Part shown: positions 34,391-44,058 of the stretch, one piece after another
Layout: the number at the start of each line of letters is the position of its first letter
How positions within the stretch are numbered: the stretch's first letter is position 1
Origin: Phytoactinopolyspora limicola
Lineage (GTDB): Bacteria > Actinomycetota > Actinomycetes > Jiangellales > Jiangellaceae
Assembly (NCBI RefSeq): GCF_011320225.1
Contig: NZ_JAAOEN010000011.1
Span: forward strand, 62,001 to 126,000
DNA length: 64,000 nucleotides
Direction: 5' to 3'
Position numbers and translations under genes: made by a program
Notes under the pieces: generated by a model
What the model was told of the DNA's origin: nothing
Databases searched by the model: none
What the model saw: only the letters and a program-made list of their open reading frames with translations

Positions 34391-36064
34391 TTAGACGTGG
34401 TAGGCGTAGGCCGGCACGGTCAGGAAGGTCGGGTAGTCCGGGCCCAGTGCGACCTGCTCGAACAGCTCCCTCGCCTGCTCCACCCGGGCGGAGCGAGAAG
34501 CGTCGTCACCGGCCTCGGCCAGCAGCCGGTCAGTCTCCTCCGCGACGACGTCGGCCACCAGCTGATGGGTGATCAGCGTGCCGTCCTCGATGGCCGCCTC
34601 GGAGTCGATCCACTGCCAGATCTGCGAACGGGAGATCTCCGCGGTGGCCGCATCCTCCATCAGCCCGAAGATCCCAACCGCACCACGGCCACCCAGCCAC
34701 GCCTCCAGATACCGCAGCGCAACAGCGACGTTGGTGCGGAGCCCCGCCTCGGTGATCCGGCCTGGCGTCGCCTCGATGCGCAGCAGGTCGGCCGCACGAA
34801 CGTGCACGTCGTCGCGCTGCCGCTCGACCTGGTTCGGCCGCTCGCCCAGCACCTCGTCGAACACCTCTCGGACGGCCTCGACCATACCCGGGTGCGCCAC
34901 CCACGAGCCGTCGAATCCGTCCCGCGCTTCCCTGCTCTTGTCTTCCCGCACCTTCTCGAAGACCTCGGCGTTCGCCTCGGGATCCTTCGACGGAATGAAC
35001 GCCGACATACCGCCGATAGCGTGCGCCCCGCGCCGGTGGCAGGTGCGCACCAACAACTCGGTATAGGCCCGCATGAACGGCACGGTCATGGTGACCGCAC
35101 CCCGGTCCGGCAGCACGAACCGTCCACCACGGGTCCGGAAGTTCTTGATCAGGCTGAAGATGTAGTCCCACCGGCCCGCGTTCAGCCCGGCCGAGTGCTC
35201 CCGCAACTCGAAGAGGATCTCCTCCATCTCGAACGCCGCCGTGATCGTCTCGATCAGCACGGTCGCCCGGATGGTCCCGCGGGGCAGGCCCAGCGCCTCT
35301 TGAGCGTAGAGGAAGATGTCGTTCCACAACCTCGCTTCGAGGTGGCTCTCCAGCTTCGGCAGATAGAAGTAGGGACCGACGCCGCGGCGGATGAGTTCGT
35401 GGGCGTTGTGAAAGAAGTACAACCCGAAGTCCACCAGCGCCCCGACCATAGGCTCGCGATCGGCCCTAAGGTGTTTCTCCGTCAGATGCCAACCGCGCGG
35501 GCGCACCACGATCGTGGGTGTGGTCTCCCCGAGTTCGTACCGCTTGCCCTCCGGGCTCGTGTAGTCGATGGTGCGCCGGACCGCGTCGTGCAGATTGACC
35601 TGTCCGCCGACGACGTTCTCCCAGTGCGGGGTGTTCGCGTCCTCCAGATCCGCGAGCCAGACCTTGGCGCCGGAGTTGAGCGCGTTGATGGTCATCTTCC
35701 GCTCGGTCGGGCCGGTGATCTCCACCCGCCGGTCGGTCAGCCCGGGTGCCGGCGGCGCGACCCGCCAGCTGGGTTCGTCGCGCACCGGGCGCGTCTCACG
35801 CAGGAAGTCGGGATCCTGTCCGGCGGCGATTCGCTCGCGTCGGTCCTGACGTTCCCGCAGTAGGTCGGCACGGCGGCCAGCGAACCGGACGTGCAGATCG
35901 CCCAGGAACCGCAGGGCGTCCGGGGTGAGGATCTCGTCCTGTCGCGACACCGGCGGGCCGGCGATCTCCACCTGCGGCGTGCGCCCGGGATGCCCCGGCT
36001 GCGGTCGGACGGCGGCCTCAGGCTCGTGGGTGGTGGTGTCCTGAGTCATCAGCTCGGAGGTCAT
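34391..36064 (-). CDS. aceB: Malate synthase A
   Basis: The 557-residue enzyme has the malate synthase pattern: [45 protein letters not shown], a helix-rich core with [20 protein letters not shown], and [20 protein letters not shown]. It condenses glyoxylate with acetyl-CoA in the glyoxylate shunt. It sits directly upstream of dgt and 81 nt downstream of aceA on the same strand, with a hairpin between. Together with divergent ramB these genes form an acetate/fatty-acid utilisation cluster. Confidence 0.96.
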   Translation of the reverse strand: MTSELMTQDTTTHEPEAAVRPQPGHPGRTPQVEIAGPPVSRQDEILTPDALRFLGDLHVRFAGRRADLLRERQDRRERIAAGQDPDFLRETRPVRDEPSWRVAPPAPGLTDRRVEITGPTERKMTINALNSGAKVWLADLEDANTPHWENVVGGQVNLHDAVRRTIDYTSPEGKRYELGETTPTIVVRPRGWHLTEKHLRADREPMVGALVDFGLYFFHNAHELIRRGVGPYFYLPKLESHLEARLWNDIFLYAQEALGLPRGTIRATVLIETITAAFEMEEILFELREHSAGLNAGRWDYIFSLIKNFRTRGGRFVLPDRGAVTMTVPFMRAYTELLVRTCHRRGAHAIGGMSAFIPSKDPEANAEVFEKVREDKSREARDGFDGSWVAHPGMVEAVREVFDEVLGERPNQVERQRDDVHVRAADLLRIEATPGRITEAGLRTNVAVALRYLEAWLGGRGAVGIFGLMEDAATAEISRSQIWQWIDSEAAIEDGTLITHQLVADVVAEETDRLLAEAGDDASRSARVEQARELFEQVALGPDYPTFLTVPAYAYHV

Positions 36065-36102
36065 ATCGTCGTCACTTTCTCGTCGTCGTCATCCTGTATC
36101 CC

Positions 36103-36138
36103 CGGTGATCGTTGGCGAAAGTCTGCCAACGATCACCG
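36103..36138. terminator. Hairpin between aceA and aceB
   Basis: CGGTGATCGTTGGC (36103-36116) pairs perfectly with GCCAACGATCACCG (36125-36138) around an 8-nt loop. It begins 7 nt after the aceA stop on the minus strand. The GTGATCGTTG core is the same as in the compound elements elsewhere. It may terminate or attenuate aceA transcription before aceB. Confidence 0.75.
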
Positions 36139-36145
36139 ATCCACG

Positions 36146-37522
36146 TCAGTGGAACTGTTCTTCCTCGGTGGAGCCGCGCAGCGCCACCGTCTCGCCGTCC
36201 GGGTTCAGTGCGGTGGCCACCAGGTCGAAGTAGCCCGTACCCACCTCACGCTGGTGTTTGACACCGGTGTAGCCACGTTTTTCGGCGGCGAACTCCTGCT
36301 CTTGCAACTCCACGTACGCCGGCATTCCCTGCTGCGCGTAACGCTGGGCCAGGTCGAACATCCCGTAGTTGAGCTGGTGGAACCCGGCGAGAGTGATGAA
36401 CTGGAACCGGTAACCCATGGCCCCGAGTTCCCGCTGGAACCGGGCGATCTCGGCATCATCCAGGTTGGATTTCCAGTTGAACGACGGTGAGCAGTTGTAG
36501 GCCAGCATCTTCCCGGGGTACCGAGCGTGCACCGCCTCGGCCACCTGCCGGGCGAAGGCGAGGTCGGGGGTCCCGGTCTCCACCCAGATGAGGTCCGCGT
36601 ACGGCGCGTAAGCCACCGACCGGGCGATGGCCGCGTCTGGGCCGGGAGTCACCCGGTAGAAACCTTCCGCGGTGCGCTCACCGGTGAGGAACCGGGCGTC
36701 GTCAGGGTCGACGTCGCTGGTGATCAGCTTGGCGGCCAGCGAATCGGTACGGGCGACGACGACGGTCGGCACCCCGGCGACGTCGGCGGCCAGCCGCGCC
36801 GCGTTGAGTGTGCGGACATGCTGTCCCGTGGGAACCAGGACCTTGCCGCCCAAGTGGCCACACTTCTTCTCCGACGCCAGCTGGTCTTCGTAGTGGACGC
36901 CGGCGGCGCCCGCGGTGATCAGCGCCTTGGCCAGCTCGTAGGCGTTCAGCGGTCCACCGAAACCGGCTTCCGCGTCGGCGACGATCGGCGCCAGCCAGTC
37001 GAACCCGGGGTCAGTACCTTCCGAGAAGGTGATCTCGTCGGCTCGGAGCAAGGCGTTGTTGATCCGCCGGACCACCGACGGCACCGAGTTGACCGGATAC
37101 AGGCTCTGGTCGGGGTAGGTGTGCCCGGAGGTGTTCCCGTCGGCGGCCACCTGCCAGCCGGACAGGTAGATCGCCTCGAGTCCACCGCGGACCATCTGCA
37201 CCGCCTGGTTACCCGTGATGGCACCGAGTGCGTGCACATAGTCCCGGGTCCGGAGCAATTCCCAGAGCCGCTCGGCACCGCGGCGGGCGAGAGTGTGTTC
37301 CTCCCGCACGGTGCCGCGTAGCCGGACGACATCCTCGGCGGTGTAGGTGCGGCGCACCCCTTGCCACCGTGGATCCTCGGCCCATTGCCGCTCCAGCTCG
37401 GCCGTCTCGGCGGCCAGCCGCTCCTGCGGGGTACCAACCGGGCCCGATCCGTTCTTGCCGGCAGGCGTGCCTCGCTCGGGGCGTGTCGCCTCGTCTTGAT
37501 GCTCGTCGAGTGCAACCGTCAT
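36146..37522 (-). CDS. aceA: Isocitrate lyase
   Basis: The 458-residue enzyme carries [10 protein letters not shown] with catalytic Cys221, the GWQVAADGN and [20 protein letters not shown] substrate and Mg regions, and YNCSPSFNW. It splits isocitrate to succinate and glyoxylate, the first glyoxylate-shunt step. ATG 37522 is chosen because AGGAG precedes it; 37549 is also in frame. It is divergent from ramB across 157 bp containing repeated CTTCACT motifs, so RamB control is likely. Confidence 0.96.
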   Translation of the reverse strand: MTVALDEHQDEATRPERGTPAGKNGSGPVGTPQERLAAETAELERQWAEDPRWQGVRRTYTAEDVVRLRGTVREEHTLARRGAERLWELLRTRDYVHALGAITGNQAVQMVRGGLEAIYLSGWQVAADGNTSGHTYPDQSLYPVNSVPSVVRRINNALLRADEITFSEGTDPGFDWLAPIVADAEAGFGGPLNAYELAKALITAGAAGVHYEDQLASEKKCGHLGGKVLVPTGQHVRTLNAARLAADVAGVPTVVVARTDSLAAKLITSDVDPDDARFLTGERTAEGFYRVTPGPDAAIARSVAYAPYADLIWVETGTPDLAFARQVAEAVHARYPGKMLAYNCSPSFNWKSNLDDAEIARFQRELGAMGYRFQFITLAGFHQLNYGMFDLAQRYAQQGMPAYVELQEQEFAAEKRGYTGVKHQREVGTGYFDLVATALNPDGETVALRGSTEEEQFH

Positions 37523-37679
37523 GTCGTTCCAACTCCTCGGTCCGGCCACCTTGGAGGACTAGACCTCTGGCGGCCCGCTTAGCTGAAAACCTTCACTACT
37601 GACACTCTGAACGTCGCTACAGGGACTCTTCCAGGGGTACAGTGTGTGAAATCTTCCAAATCTTCACTCAGGAGAAAGA
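37523..37679. promoter_or_regulatory. aceA-ramB divergent control region
   Basis: The motif CTTCACT occurs at 37591-37597 and 37662-37668, and AATCTTCC/AATCTTCA repeat close to the ramB start. They are candidate RamB sites, although they do not match the corynebacterial AAnTTTGCAAA-type box closely. CAGGAGAAAG is the ramB ribosome site. Confidence 0.45.
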
Positions 37680-39164
37680 ATGACGGTTGCCGACGGCGAG
37701 ATCGATCTTGTGACGCTTGGGCAGCGGATCCGGCACGCTCGACGAACCAAAGGAATGACGCTCGGCGCCCTGGCCGCCGCGGTGGACCGAGCACCGTCGC
37801 TGCTCTCTCAGATCGAGAACGGCAAACGCGAGCCGCGGCTGGCGCTCATCCAGTCGCTAGCCAGCGTGCTAGATGTCCAGGTCACCGAGTTGATCAAGCA
37901 GGAAGCGCCCTCCTACCGAGCCGGATTGGAGATCGCGCTGGTCCGCGCTCAACGCAGTCCCCTGTACGCGTCTCTTGGGCTGCCAGCGGTCAACGTCAGT
38001 AGCAAGCTGCCCACCGAGGCGCTCGAAGCACTCGTCGGCCTGCACGACGAACTCGAACGACGGGCCATCGAACAGGCCGCCACCCCGGAGGAAGCCCGGC
38101 GGGCCAACGCCGAACTACGCCAGCGGATGCGCGATCGAGACAACTACTTCACCGAACTCGAAACGGTCGCCGCCGGCCTGTCCGCCGCCATCGGGCACAC
38201 CAGCGGCCCCCTCACCGAACGCGCACTCAACGACCTCACCGCACACCTCGGGTTCACGTTGCACCGCACCGCGGACCTCCCACGCGCCACCCGGTCGATC
38301 ACCGACCTACGCAACCGCCGGATCTACCTGCCACCACCCAGCCACATCAGCCACGATCCGCGCACCATCGTGCTCCAAGCCCTCGGCCACTTCGCGCTCG
38401 AACACCAAGAACCGGTCAACTACGCCGACTTCCTCCGGCAACGGGTAGAGGCCAACTACTTCGCCGCCGCACTCCTGATGCCGGAATCCGCCGCGGTCGA
38501 CTTCCTCCAGCGCGCCAAGACGGCCAAAGCGCTGGCCATCGAAGACCTCCGCGACATGTTCGCCGTCACCTATGAGACCGCCGCCCATCGGTTCACCAAC
38601 CTCGCCACCCACCACCTCGGCATCCCTGTGCACTTCATGCGGGTCGGCGAGGACGGCATCATCTACAAGGCGTATGAGAACGACGACGTCACCTTCCCCA
38701 CCGACGTCACCGGCGCCATCGAGGGCCAGATCGTGTGCCGGTACTGGGCGGCTCGCGCCGTGTTCAACGCGGCCGACCGGTACGCGTCGCACTATCAGTA
38801 CACCGACATGGGCCGGGGCACCTACTGGTGCACCACCCATGTCGAGCGGACCGTCGACGGCGACTTCGCTATCGATGTCGGCGTGCCGTATGCGCACGTC
38901 AAATGGTTTCAAGGCCGCGAGACCACCAACCGGGCGACGTCCGCGTGTCCGGATCCGTCCTGTTGCCGGCGTCCACCGGCCGACCTCGCCGGGCGGTGGG
39001 CCGACCACGCCTGGCCAAGCGCACGGGTGCACTCACATCTGCTGGCCGCGCTGCCGCCGGGTACCTTCCCCGGGGTGGACGACACCGACGTCTACGCCTT
39101 CCTCGACCGGCACGCTCAAGCCGCCAACGGCACCACCGGGCCGTCGCCTCAGATTGCCCCATAA
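37680..39164 (+). CDS. ramB: RamB-like acetate metabolism regulator
   Basis: The 494-residue protein has an N-terminal XRE helix-turn-helix (LGQRIRHARRTKGMTLGALA, LLSQIENGKREPRLALIQ), a middle IrrE-like region (ALGHFALEHQEP, EANYFAAALLMPESAAV) and a C-terminal DUF2083 region with a zinc-like CPDPSCCRRPP cluster. This is the architecture of RamB, which represses aceA, aceB and related genes on sugars. Its divergent position from aceA supports the name. ATG 37680 follows CAGGAGAAAG. Confidence 0.9.
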   Translation: MTVADGEIDLVTLGQRIRHARRTKGMTLGALAAAVDRAPSLLSQIENGKREPRLALIQSLASVLDVQVTELIKQEAPSYRAGLEIALVRAQRSPLYASLGLPAVNVSSKLPTEALEALVGLHDELERRAIEQAATPEEARRANAELRQRMRDRDNYFTELETVAAGLSAAIGHTSGPLTERALNDLTAHLGFTLHRTADLPRATRSITDLRNRRIYLPPPSHISHDPRTIVLQALGHFALEHQEPVNYADFLRQRVEANYFAAALLMPESAAVDFLQRAKTAKALAIEDLRDMFAVTYETAAHRFTNLATHHLGIPVHFMRVGEDGIIYKAYENDDVTFPTDVTGAIEGQIVCRYWAARAVFNAADRYASHYQYTDMGRGTYWCTTHVERTVDGDFAIDVGVPYAHVKWFQGRETTNRATSACPDPSCCRRPPADLAGRWADHAWPSARVHSHLLAALPPGTFPGVDDTDVYAFLDRHAQAANGTTGPSPQIAP

Positions 39165-39194
39165 CCACGCTGTCAACACCAGCACCTCCCTTCC

Positions 39195-39318
39195 CGGTGA
39201 TCGTTGCCGGCATTCGGTCGCTCCTCTCTCGTGATCGTTGCCGGCATTCGGTCGCTATAGCGACCGGATGCCGGCAACGATCACCGGGCTTGGGGGCGGA
39301 AAACCGACAACGATCACC
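39195..39318. repeat. Compound four-arm palindromic element between ramB and sortase
   Basis: The core 39231-39284 is a 54-bp palindrome with one mismatched pair and centre GTCGCTATAGCGAC. An extra left arm lies at 39195-39221 and an extra, diverged right arm (CCGACAACGATCACCG) at 39303-39318. All arms share the GTGATCGTTGCCGG sequence. It lies between convergent genes. The rest of 39165-39342 shows nothing else. Confidence 0.75.
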
Positions 39319-39342
39319 GAGGGCAGCGACGCTGCACGACGC

Positions 39343-39984
39343 TCAGAGAGGGACCGCCGTCACGACGATGTTCGCCGCGAACTCGTCGCCGTCCCAGTCC
39401 TTGCACGTGACCAGGACCAACTGGGCCGGACCGCCCTGATCGAAGAGCTCGTCGGCCCGTTGGGCGAGCTCAGCAGGAGACAGCTCGACGCGGGACGTGA
39501 CGCGATGGGCCACTACCTCGTCGCCGGTCACCACAACCAGATCACCGGCGCGCAGCGAGGCGACCCCGTTGAAGACCGCCTCACCCCCCTCGACCGCGTG
39601 TCCCACCACCAACGCTGCCCCACGCTCCGCCCCAGGCGCCGCACCCTCAGCCCACCAACCGGCCAGCAACGGATCGACGGGAGGCTCGAGGACCCGGTCG
39701 GCGTCGCTCGCCACCTCGACGACCGGGGCGCGGATCCCGAGACGTGGAAAGAACAGGGTGTAGCGGCTCTCCGCCGTCCCGTCTGGTTCACCCGGCGTCG
39801 GCCCCTGCTCAACCGGTTCGACGCCGACGGGCAGGTTCTTCAACGCCGATGAGCTTCCGCCACCGAAGACCGAGCTGACCCCCCACGCGGCCCCCACGAG
39901 CATCAGCACGCCGCACACGAGGAGCACCATTCTGGCCGACGCGCCTACCCGTACCCTCCGGTGTCGCGGAACCCATCCGGTCAC
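39343..39984 (-). CDS. Class F-like sortase lacking the usual catalytic Arg
   Basis: The 213-residue protein has an N-terminal membrane anchor (ARMVLLVCGVLMLVGAAWGV) and a sortase fold with His in VVGHAVEGGEAVFNGV and Cys in LVTCKDWDG. Class F sortases normally end in YRxNVVV with a catalytic Arg; here the segment is EFAANIVVTAVPL and no Arg follows the Cys. GTG 39984 overlaps the previous gene's stop by four bases (GTGA). The two genes form an operon, suggesting that the upstream surface protein is its partner. Confidence 0.8.
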   Translation of the reverse strand: MTGWVPRHRRVRVGASARMVLLVCGVLMLVGAAWGVSSVFGGGSSSALKNLPVGVEPVEQGPTPGEPDGTAESRYTLFFPRLGIRAPVVEVASDADRVLEPPVDPLLAGWWAEGAAPGAERGAALVVGHAVEGGEAVFNGVASLRAGDLVVVTGDEVVAHRVTSRVELSPAELAQRADELFDQGGPAQLVLVTCKDWDGDEFAANIVVTAVPL

Positions 39985-40685
39985 GCCGTACGCCGCCGCA
40001 GCAGGAGCGCGATCGCGCCGCTCACCAGAGCACCGGCGCCCACCACGGCCAGCATTCCCCACGGCGACGAAGCCGGCGGGGGCGGGCCGCCGGCGGGGAT
40101 CGCCGTCGGCACCGGGACCGCGCTGGTCGGGAGGTCGCTCGGCTCCGGCGAGCCGGTCACTGTCGGGTCCGCCTCCGGCGTCTCCTCAGGGTCGGTGGGG
40201 TCGGCGGTGCGGGGTGGATCCGTCGGCTCTGATGTCACCTCCGGGGTACCAGTCGGACTGCCGGTTGGCGTTCGGGTGGGCTCGGTGGTCGGGGTAGGCG
40301 ATGGGCTAGGTGGCGTCGAGGTCGGACTAGGACTCCTGGTGGGGACGTGGCGCCGCTCACCACAGGCGTACCAGTCACTGATCCGGGGCAGCTGACCACC
40401 ACGGTTTTCCGGCGCCGTGAGATTCGAGTACGACCCACTCGTGTACACGGCGTACGCCCCGCCGCCCCGGACGCCTACGGCCGAAATGACGTACGCCCGG
40501 TCCGGCGTGGTGACTGTCAGCCGACGACCGTCATCGGACAGAGCTCCGTGAACCGAGCCGGTGATGTCGCTCCCCCGCCCAGCGTCCGCGCAGTTCGACG
40601 GCGCCGCAGCCGCCTGCTGCACAGTGCCGACGAACACCGTCGCCAGCAGCACAGCCGCGGCGCCGAGCCACACCAAGCCACGCAT
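39981..40685 (-). CDS. Secreted surface protein with Pro/Thr stalk, sortase partner
   Basis: The 234-residue protein has a signal peptide (WLGAAAVLLATVFVGTVQQAAAA), a small extracellular domain with two cysteines (NCADAG, WYACGE), a long Pro/Thr/Ser stalk (PTSTPPSPSPTPTTEPTRTP) and a C-terminal membrane helix plus RRRTA tail. This is a cell-wall anchoring layout, but no LPxTG-like motif lies directly before the helix; the nearest is LPTSA about 45 residues upstream of the C-terminus. The start is ATG 40685 or the adjacent GTG 40688. It overlaps the sortase gene. Confidence 0.8.
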   Translation of the reverse strand: MRGLVWLGAAAVLLATVFVGTVQQAAAAPSNCADAGRGSDITGSVHGALSDDGRRLTVTTPDRAYVISAVGVRGGGAYAVYTSGSYSNLTAPENRGGQLPRISDWYACGERRHVPTRSPSPTSTPPSPSPTPTTEPTRTPTGSPTGTPEVTSEPTDPPRTADPTDPEETPEADPTVTGSPEPSDLPTSAVPVPTAIPAGGPPPPASSPWGMLAVVGAGALVSGAIALLLRRRTA

Positions 40686-40809
40686 CACGCCCCCCGGCGT
40701 TGCCGATATTCATGGTGTTGTGCACGAGATCTACCAAACGAGCTGAAATGTACCAGAGTGGTGCGACGCCCCGCCGTCCCGTGATCCCTACCTGAGGACG
40801 GCTCGATCC

Positions 40810-43506
40810 TCAGCCGCTAGCCTCGCGCTGACCGGCGTCAGATCGGGCTCGGCCGGCCTCCAGCCGGGCGACGGGAACCCGGAACGGTGAACACGACACG
40901 TAGTCCAGCAGGATCTTCTCGAAGAAGTGGATGGACGCAGGGTCGCCCCCATGTTCTCCACACACCCCCACCTTCAGATCGGTCCGGCTCTCCTTGCCTT
41001 CCCACGCCGCGATCGACACCAGCCGGCCGACGCCTTCCTCGTCGATCGACTCGAACGGACTGACCCCGAAGATGCCCTTCTCCAGGTAAGCCGGGAAGAA
41101 TGCCGCCTCGACGTCGTCACGCGAGAAGCCCCATGTCGTCTGAGTGAGATCATTGGTCCCGAACGAGAAGAACTCCGCCACCTCGGCGATCTGATGGGCC
41201 GTCATGGCCGCCCGCGGCAGCTCGATCATGGTCCCGATCGGGATGGACAACTCGATCCGGTGCGCCCGCGCCACGTCGGCGATCGTCGTCAACGCCATCT
41301 CGCGGACCGACTCCAGCTCCTGGACGGCCGCCACGAGCGGAACCATGATCTCCGGGCGCGGATCACGGCCCTGCTGCCGGAGGTCGGCCGTCGCCTCCGC
41401 GATAGCCCGAACCTGCAGCGCGAACAGTTCCGGAATAACCAGCCCCAGCCGTACGCCGCGCATACCCAGCATCGGGTTGGTTTCGTCGAGCCGGCGGACC
41501 TCCGCGAGCAACTCCGCGGCTTCGGTGTCGTGTTGTCCGGTTGCTTCAGCCACCGCGACCCGGACCGAGAGGTCGGTGAGATCCGGAAGGAACTCGTGCA
41601 GCGGAGGGTCGAGCAGCCGGATGGTCACCGGGAGCCCGTCCATCGCCTCGAGGATCTCGGTGAAGTCGGCCCGCTGCACTGGGCGCAGTTCGTCCAAAGC
41701 CTCGGTGCGCTGTTCATCGGTGCGAGCCAAGATCACCCGCTCGACGACCTTACGCCGCGGCCCCAAGAACATGTGCTCGGTTCTGCACAGCCCGATTCCG
41801 CCCGCACCTAGCTGACGGGCCCGGCGGGCGTCGTCGGGGGTGTCGGCGTTGGCCCGTACACCCAGCCGTCGTCGCCCATCGGCGTGTTTCATCAGGCGCA
41901 GTACCGCAGTGACGACCTCGTCGTCCTGATCGATGGCCGCGTCGTCGCCGTGCAAGGCGTCGACCACGGCCGACGGCACCACCGGCACCTCACCCAGGTA
42001 CACCTCGCCGGTGCCGCCGTCGATCGAGATCACATCGCCTTCCACCACGCGGGTGCCGTCGGGAGTGGTGAACGCCCGCTCGCCTGGATCTACCCGCAGG
42101 GCCTCGACCCCCACCACGCAGGTACGCCCCATCCCCCGGGCCACCACGGCCGCGTGGCTGGTCTTGCCCCCACGTGAGGTGAGGACACCGCGTGAGGCCA
42201 CCATGCCCCGCAGGTCGTCCGGGTTGGTCTCCCGCCGGACCAGGATGACGTCGTCGCCCGCGTCCGACCAGGCCACCGCCGTGGCGGAGTCGAAGGCAGC
42301 TTTGCCGACCGCGGCCCCCGGACTGGCCCCCATGCCGCGAGCCACGAGGTCCCGAGGCGCGGCCGGGTCGAACTGCGGAAACATCAACCGGGCGAGTTGC
42401 TCACCGGTAACCCGCTGTAGCGCTTCGTCCTCGTCGATCAAACCCTCGTCGGCCAACTGACCGGCGATCCGGAAGGCCGCGGCCGCGGTGCGCTTGCCCA
42501 CCCGGGTCTGCAACATCCACAGCTTGCCGCGTTCGATGGTGAACTCGATGTCGCACAGATCGCGGTAGTGGCGTTCGAGGGTCGCCATGATGTTCAGCAG
42601 TTCGTCGTAAGATGCCTGGTCAAGGTGTTCGAGGTCGGCAAGTGGCAATGTGTTGCGGATACCAGCGACGACGTCCTCACCCTGCGCGTTGGACAAGTAG
42701 TCTCCGTACACGCCTTGCTCTCCGGTGGCTGGATCGCGGGTGAAGGCGACGCCGGTGCCGGAGTCCGGGCCGAGATTGCCGAACACCATGGCACACACGT
42801 TGACCGCGGTGCCGAGCTCGTCCGGGATACGCTCCTGCCGCCGGTAGATCCGGGCCCGCTCGGTGTTCCACGACTCGAAGACGGCGCGAATGGCGAGGTC
42901 GAGTTGCTGGCGGGGATCCTGCGGGAAGTCCCGCCCGGACTCGACCAGGACGATGTCTTTGAATTCTTCGACGAGCATCCGTAGGTCGCCGGCCTCGAGT
43001 TCGACGTCGGCCTCGGCCTGACGGGCCTTCTTCCGGGCCTCGAGCCGCTCGTCGAATATCTCTCCGTCGATACCGAGGACGGTTTTGCCGAACATCTGAA
43101 TCAGCCGGCGGTAGGAATCCCAGGCGAAGCGGTTGTCTCCCGATCGGGCGGCGAGACCAATCACCGATATGTCGGTGAGGCCTACGTTCAAGACGGTCTC
43201 CATCATGCCGGGCATCGAGTGTTTGGCACCCGAGCGCACCGACACCAGCAACGGATCCTCCGGGTCGCCGAGGCGTTTTCCGGTCTTTTCTTGTAAGGCC
43301 GCAAGGTGGGCGCCGACCTCCTGAGCCAGCGATTCCGGTTCGGCTCCGGTGTCGAGGTAGTGGCGGCAGGCGGCGGTGGTGATGGTGAATCCGGGCGGCA
43401 CCGGCAGCCCGAGTCTCGTCATTTCCGCGAGGTTGGCGCCTTTCCCGCCGAGAAGGTCTTTGTCGTCCTTGCTTCCCTGGGAAAAGTCGAATACGTACTG
43501 CTGCAC
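40810..43506 (-). CDS. ppdK: Pyruvate, phosphate dikinase
   Basis: The 898-residue enzyme has the N-terminal ATP-grasp region (GGKGANLAEMTRLGLPVPPG), the phosphohistidine domain with His451 in GGKTSHAAVVARGMG, and the C-terminal PEP-binding barrel with FSFGTNDLTQTTWGFSRDD and the catalytic Cys in VGVCGEHGGDP. It interconverts pyruvate/ATP and PEP, serving gluconeogenesis together with the glyoxylate shunt genes nearby. GTG 43506 follows GGAGGG by 7 nt; a longer in-frame upstream extension is low-complexity DNA and is rejected. Confidence 0.96.
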   Translation of the reverse strand: MQQYVFDFSQGSKDDKDLLGGKGANLAEMTRLGLPVPPGFTITTAACRHYLDTGAEPESLAQEVGAHLAALQEKTGKRLGDPEDPLLVSVRSGAKHSMPGMMETVLNVGLTDISVIGLAARSGDNRFAWDSYRRLIQMFGKTVLGIDGEIFDERLEARKKARQAEADVELEAGDLRMLVEEFKDIVLVESGRDFPQDPRQQLDLAIRAVFESWNTERARIYRRQERIPDELGTAVNVCAMVFGNLGPDSGTGVAFTRDPATGEQGVYGDYLSNAQGEDVVAGIRNTLPLADLEHLDQASYDELLNIMATLERHYRDLCDIEFTIERGKLWMLQTRVGKRTAAAAFRIAGQLADEGLIDEDEALQRVTGEQLARLMFPQFDPAAPRDLVARGMGASPGAAVGKAAFDSATAVAWSDAGDDVILVRRETNPDDLRGMVASRGVLTSRGGKTSHAAVVARGMGRTCVVGVEALRVDPGERAFTTPDGTRVVEGDVISIDGGTGEVYLGEVPVVPSAVVDALHGDDAAIDQDDEVVTAVLRLMKHADGRRRLGVRANADTPDDARRARQLGAGGIGLCRTEHMFLGPRRKVVERVILARTDEQRTEALDELRPVQRADFTEILEAMDGLPVTIRLLDPPLHEFLPDLTDLSVRVAVAEATGQHDTEAAELLAEVRRLDETNPMLGMRGVRLGLVIPELFALQVRAIAEATADLRQQGRDPRPEIMVPLVAAVQELESVREMALTTIADVARAHRIELSIPIGTMIELPRAAMTAHQIAEVAEFFSFGTNDLTQTTWGFSRDDVEAAFFPAYLEKGIFGVSPFESIDEEGVGRLVSIAAWEGKESRTDLKVGVCGEHGGDPASIHFFEKILLDYVSCSPFRVPVARLEAGRARSDAGQREASG

Positions 43507-43531
43507 TGGCCGGCCCTCCAGTTCGTCACTG

Positions 43532-43596
43532 CGGTCGCGTGGATCGGTCACGTGGTCTCGGTCGCGTGGATCGGTCGCGTGGTCTCGGTCGCGTGG
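43532..43596. repeat. 27-bp direct repeats in the ppdK leader
   Basis: Two units at 43532-43558 and 43559-43585 differ at one base; a partial third copy (CGGTCGCGTGG) ends at 43596. Each contains two CGTGG boxes. They lie 25-90 nt upstream of the ppdK GTG, so they are probably transcribed leader or operator repeats. Confidence 0.75.
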
Positions 43597-43919
43597 CTGA
43601 GTGCGGCCCCGTGGTTCGCTGGCACGAAGGCCACGTGGATCTGTCGATTGAGTTGGCGTACGTCGACACTGAGTACGAATCGATTGCGCGGAGCTTAACT
43701 CTGCGTGAGGAAAGGCCGAGATGACCAAATAGACCTTTTCTAGACCAATCCTCCGCATTGAACCGGCCCTTGAGGATCATGGTCCGGCCTGACCGCGCCG
43801 AATACCGGTACAGGTGGCCGTTTCCACGTGACCGAGCACACAGAATCCGGTACGTACCAGTAAGGACCAATCACTATGACCGGCCGTCCATCATGTGGTC
43901 ACGCCACCCACAGTGACCA

Positions 43920-44040
43920 GTGATCGTTAACCGATTCCAGCCCGCCCGTTCCGTGATCATCGCCCGAATCCGGTCGCTATAGCGGCACCATCCCGCTAAC
44001 GATCACCGGGTGGGTAGGCGGAAAATGGCTGACGATCACG
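43920..44040. repeat. Compound palindromic element after dusB
   Basis: Two left arms (GTGATCGTTAACCG at 43920, CCGTGATCATCGCC at 43951) and two right arms (CGCTAACGATCACCGG near 43994, CTGACGATCACGG near 44029) surround the centre GGTCGCTATAGCGG. Each left arm pairs best with one of the right arms. It begins 18 nt after the dusB stop on the minus strand. Confidence 0.65.
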
Positions 44041-44058
44041 GGGAATGGGGGAAGTGGT

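Larger units (their letters stand above)
43507..44058. other. Gene-free 552-bp interval upstream of ppdK
   Basis: No credible gene was found on either strand. It holds 27-bp direct repeats next to the ppdK ribosome site, the presumed ppdK promoter, and a compound palindromic element ahead of the dusB stop. An open frame continues upstream of ppdK to 43758, but it encodes repeated RDRDH/TDPRD residues without a start signal. Confidence 0.6.

Noticed and set aside
33047-35863. A 938-codon open frame on the plus strand
   Set aside because: It is antisense to dgt and aceB, whose catalytic motifs are clear on the minus strand. Its translation is low-information and typical of high-GC shadow frames.
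43507-43758. N-terminal extension of ppdK
   Set aside because: The extension encodes repeated RDRDH/TDPRD residues from the 27-bp repeats. GTG 43506 has a good ribosome site and gives the family's usual length.
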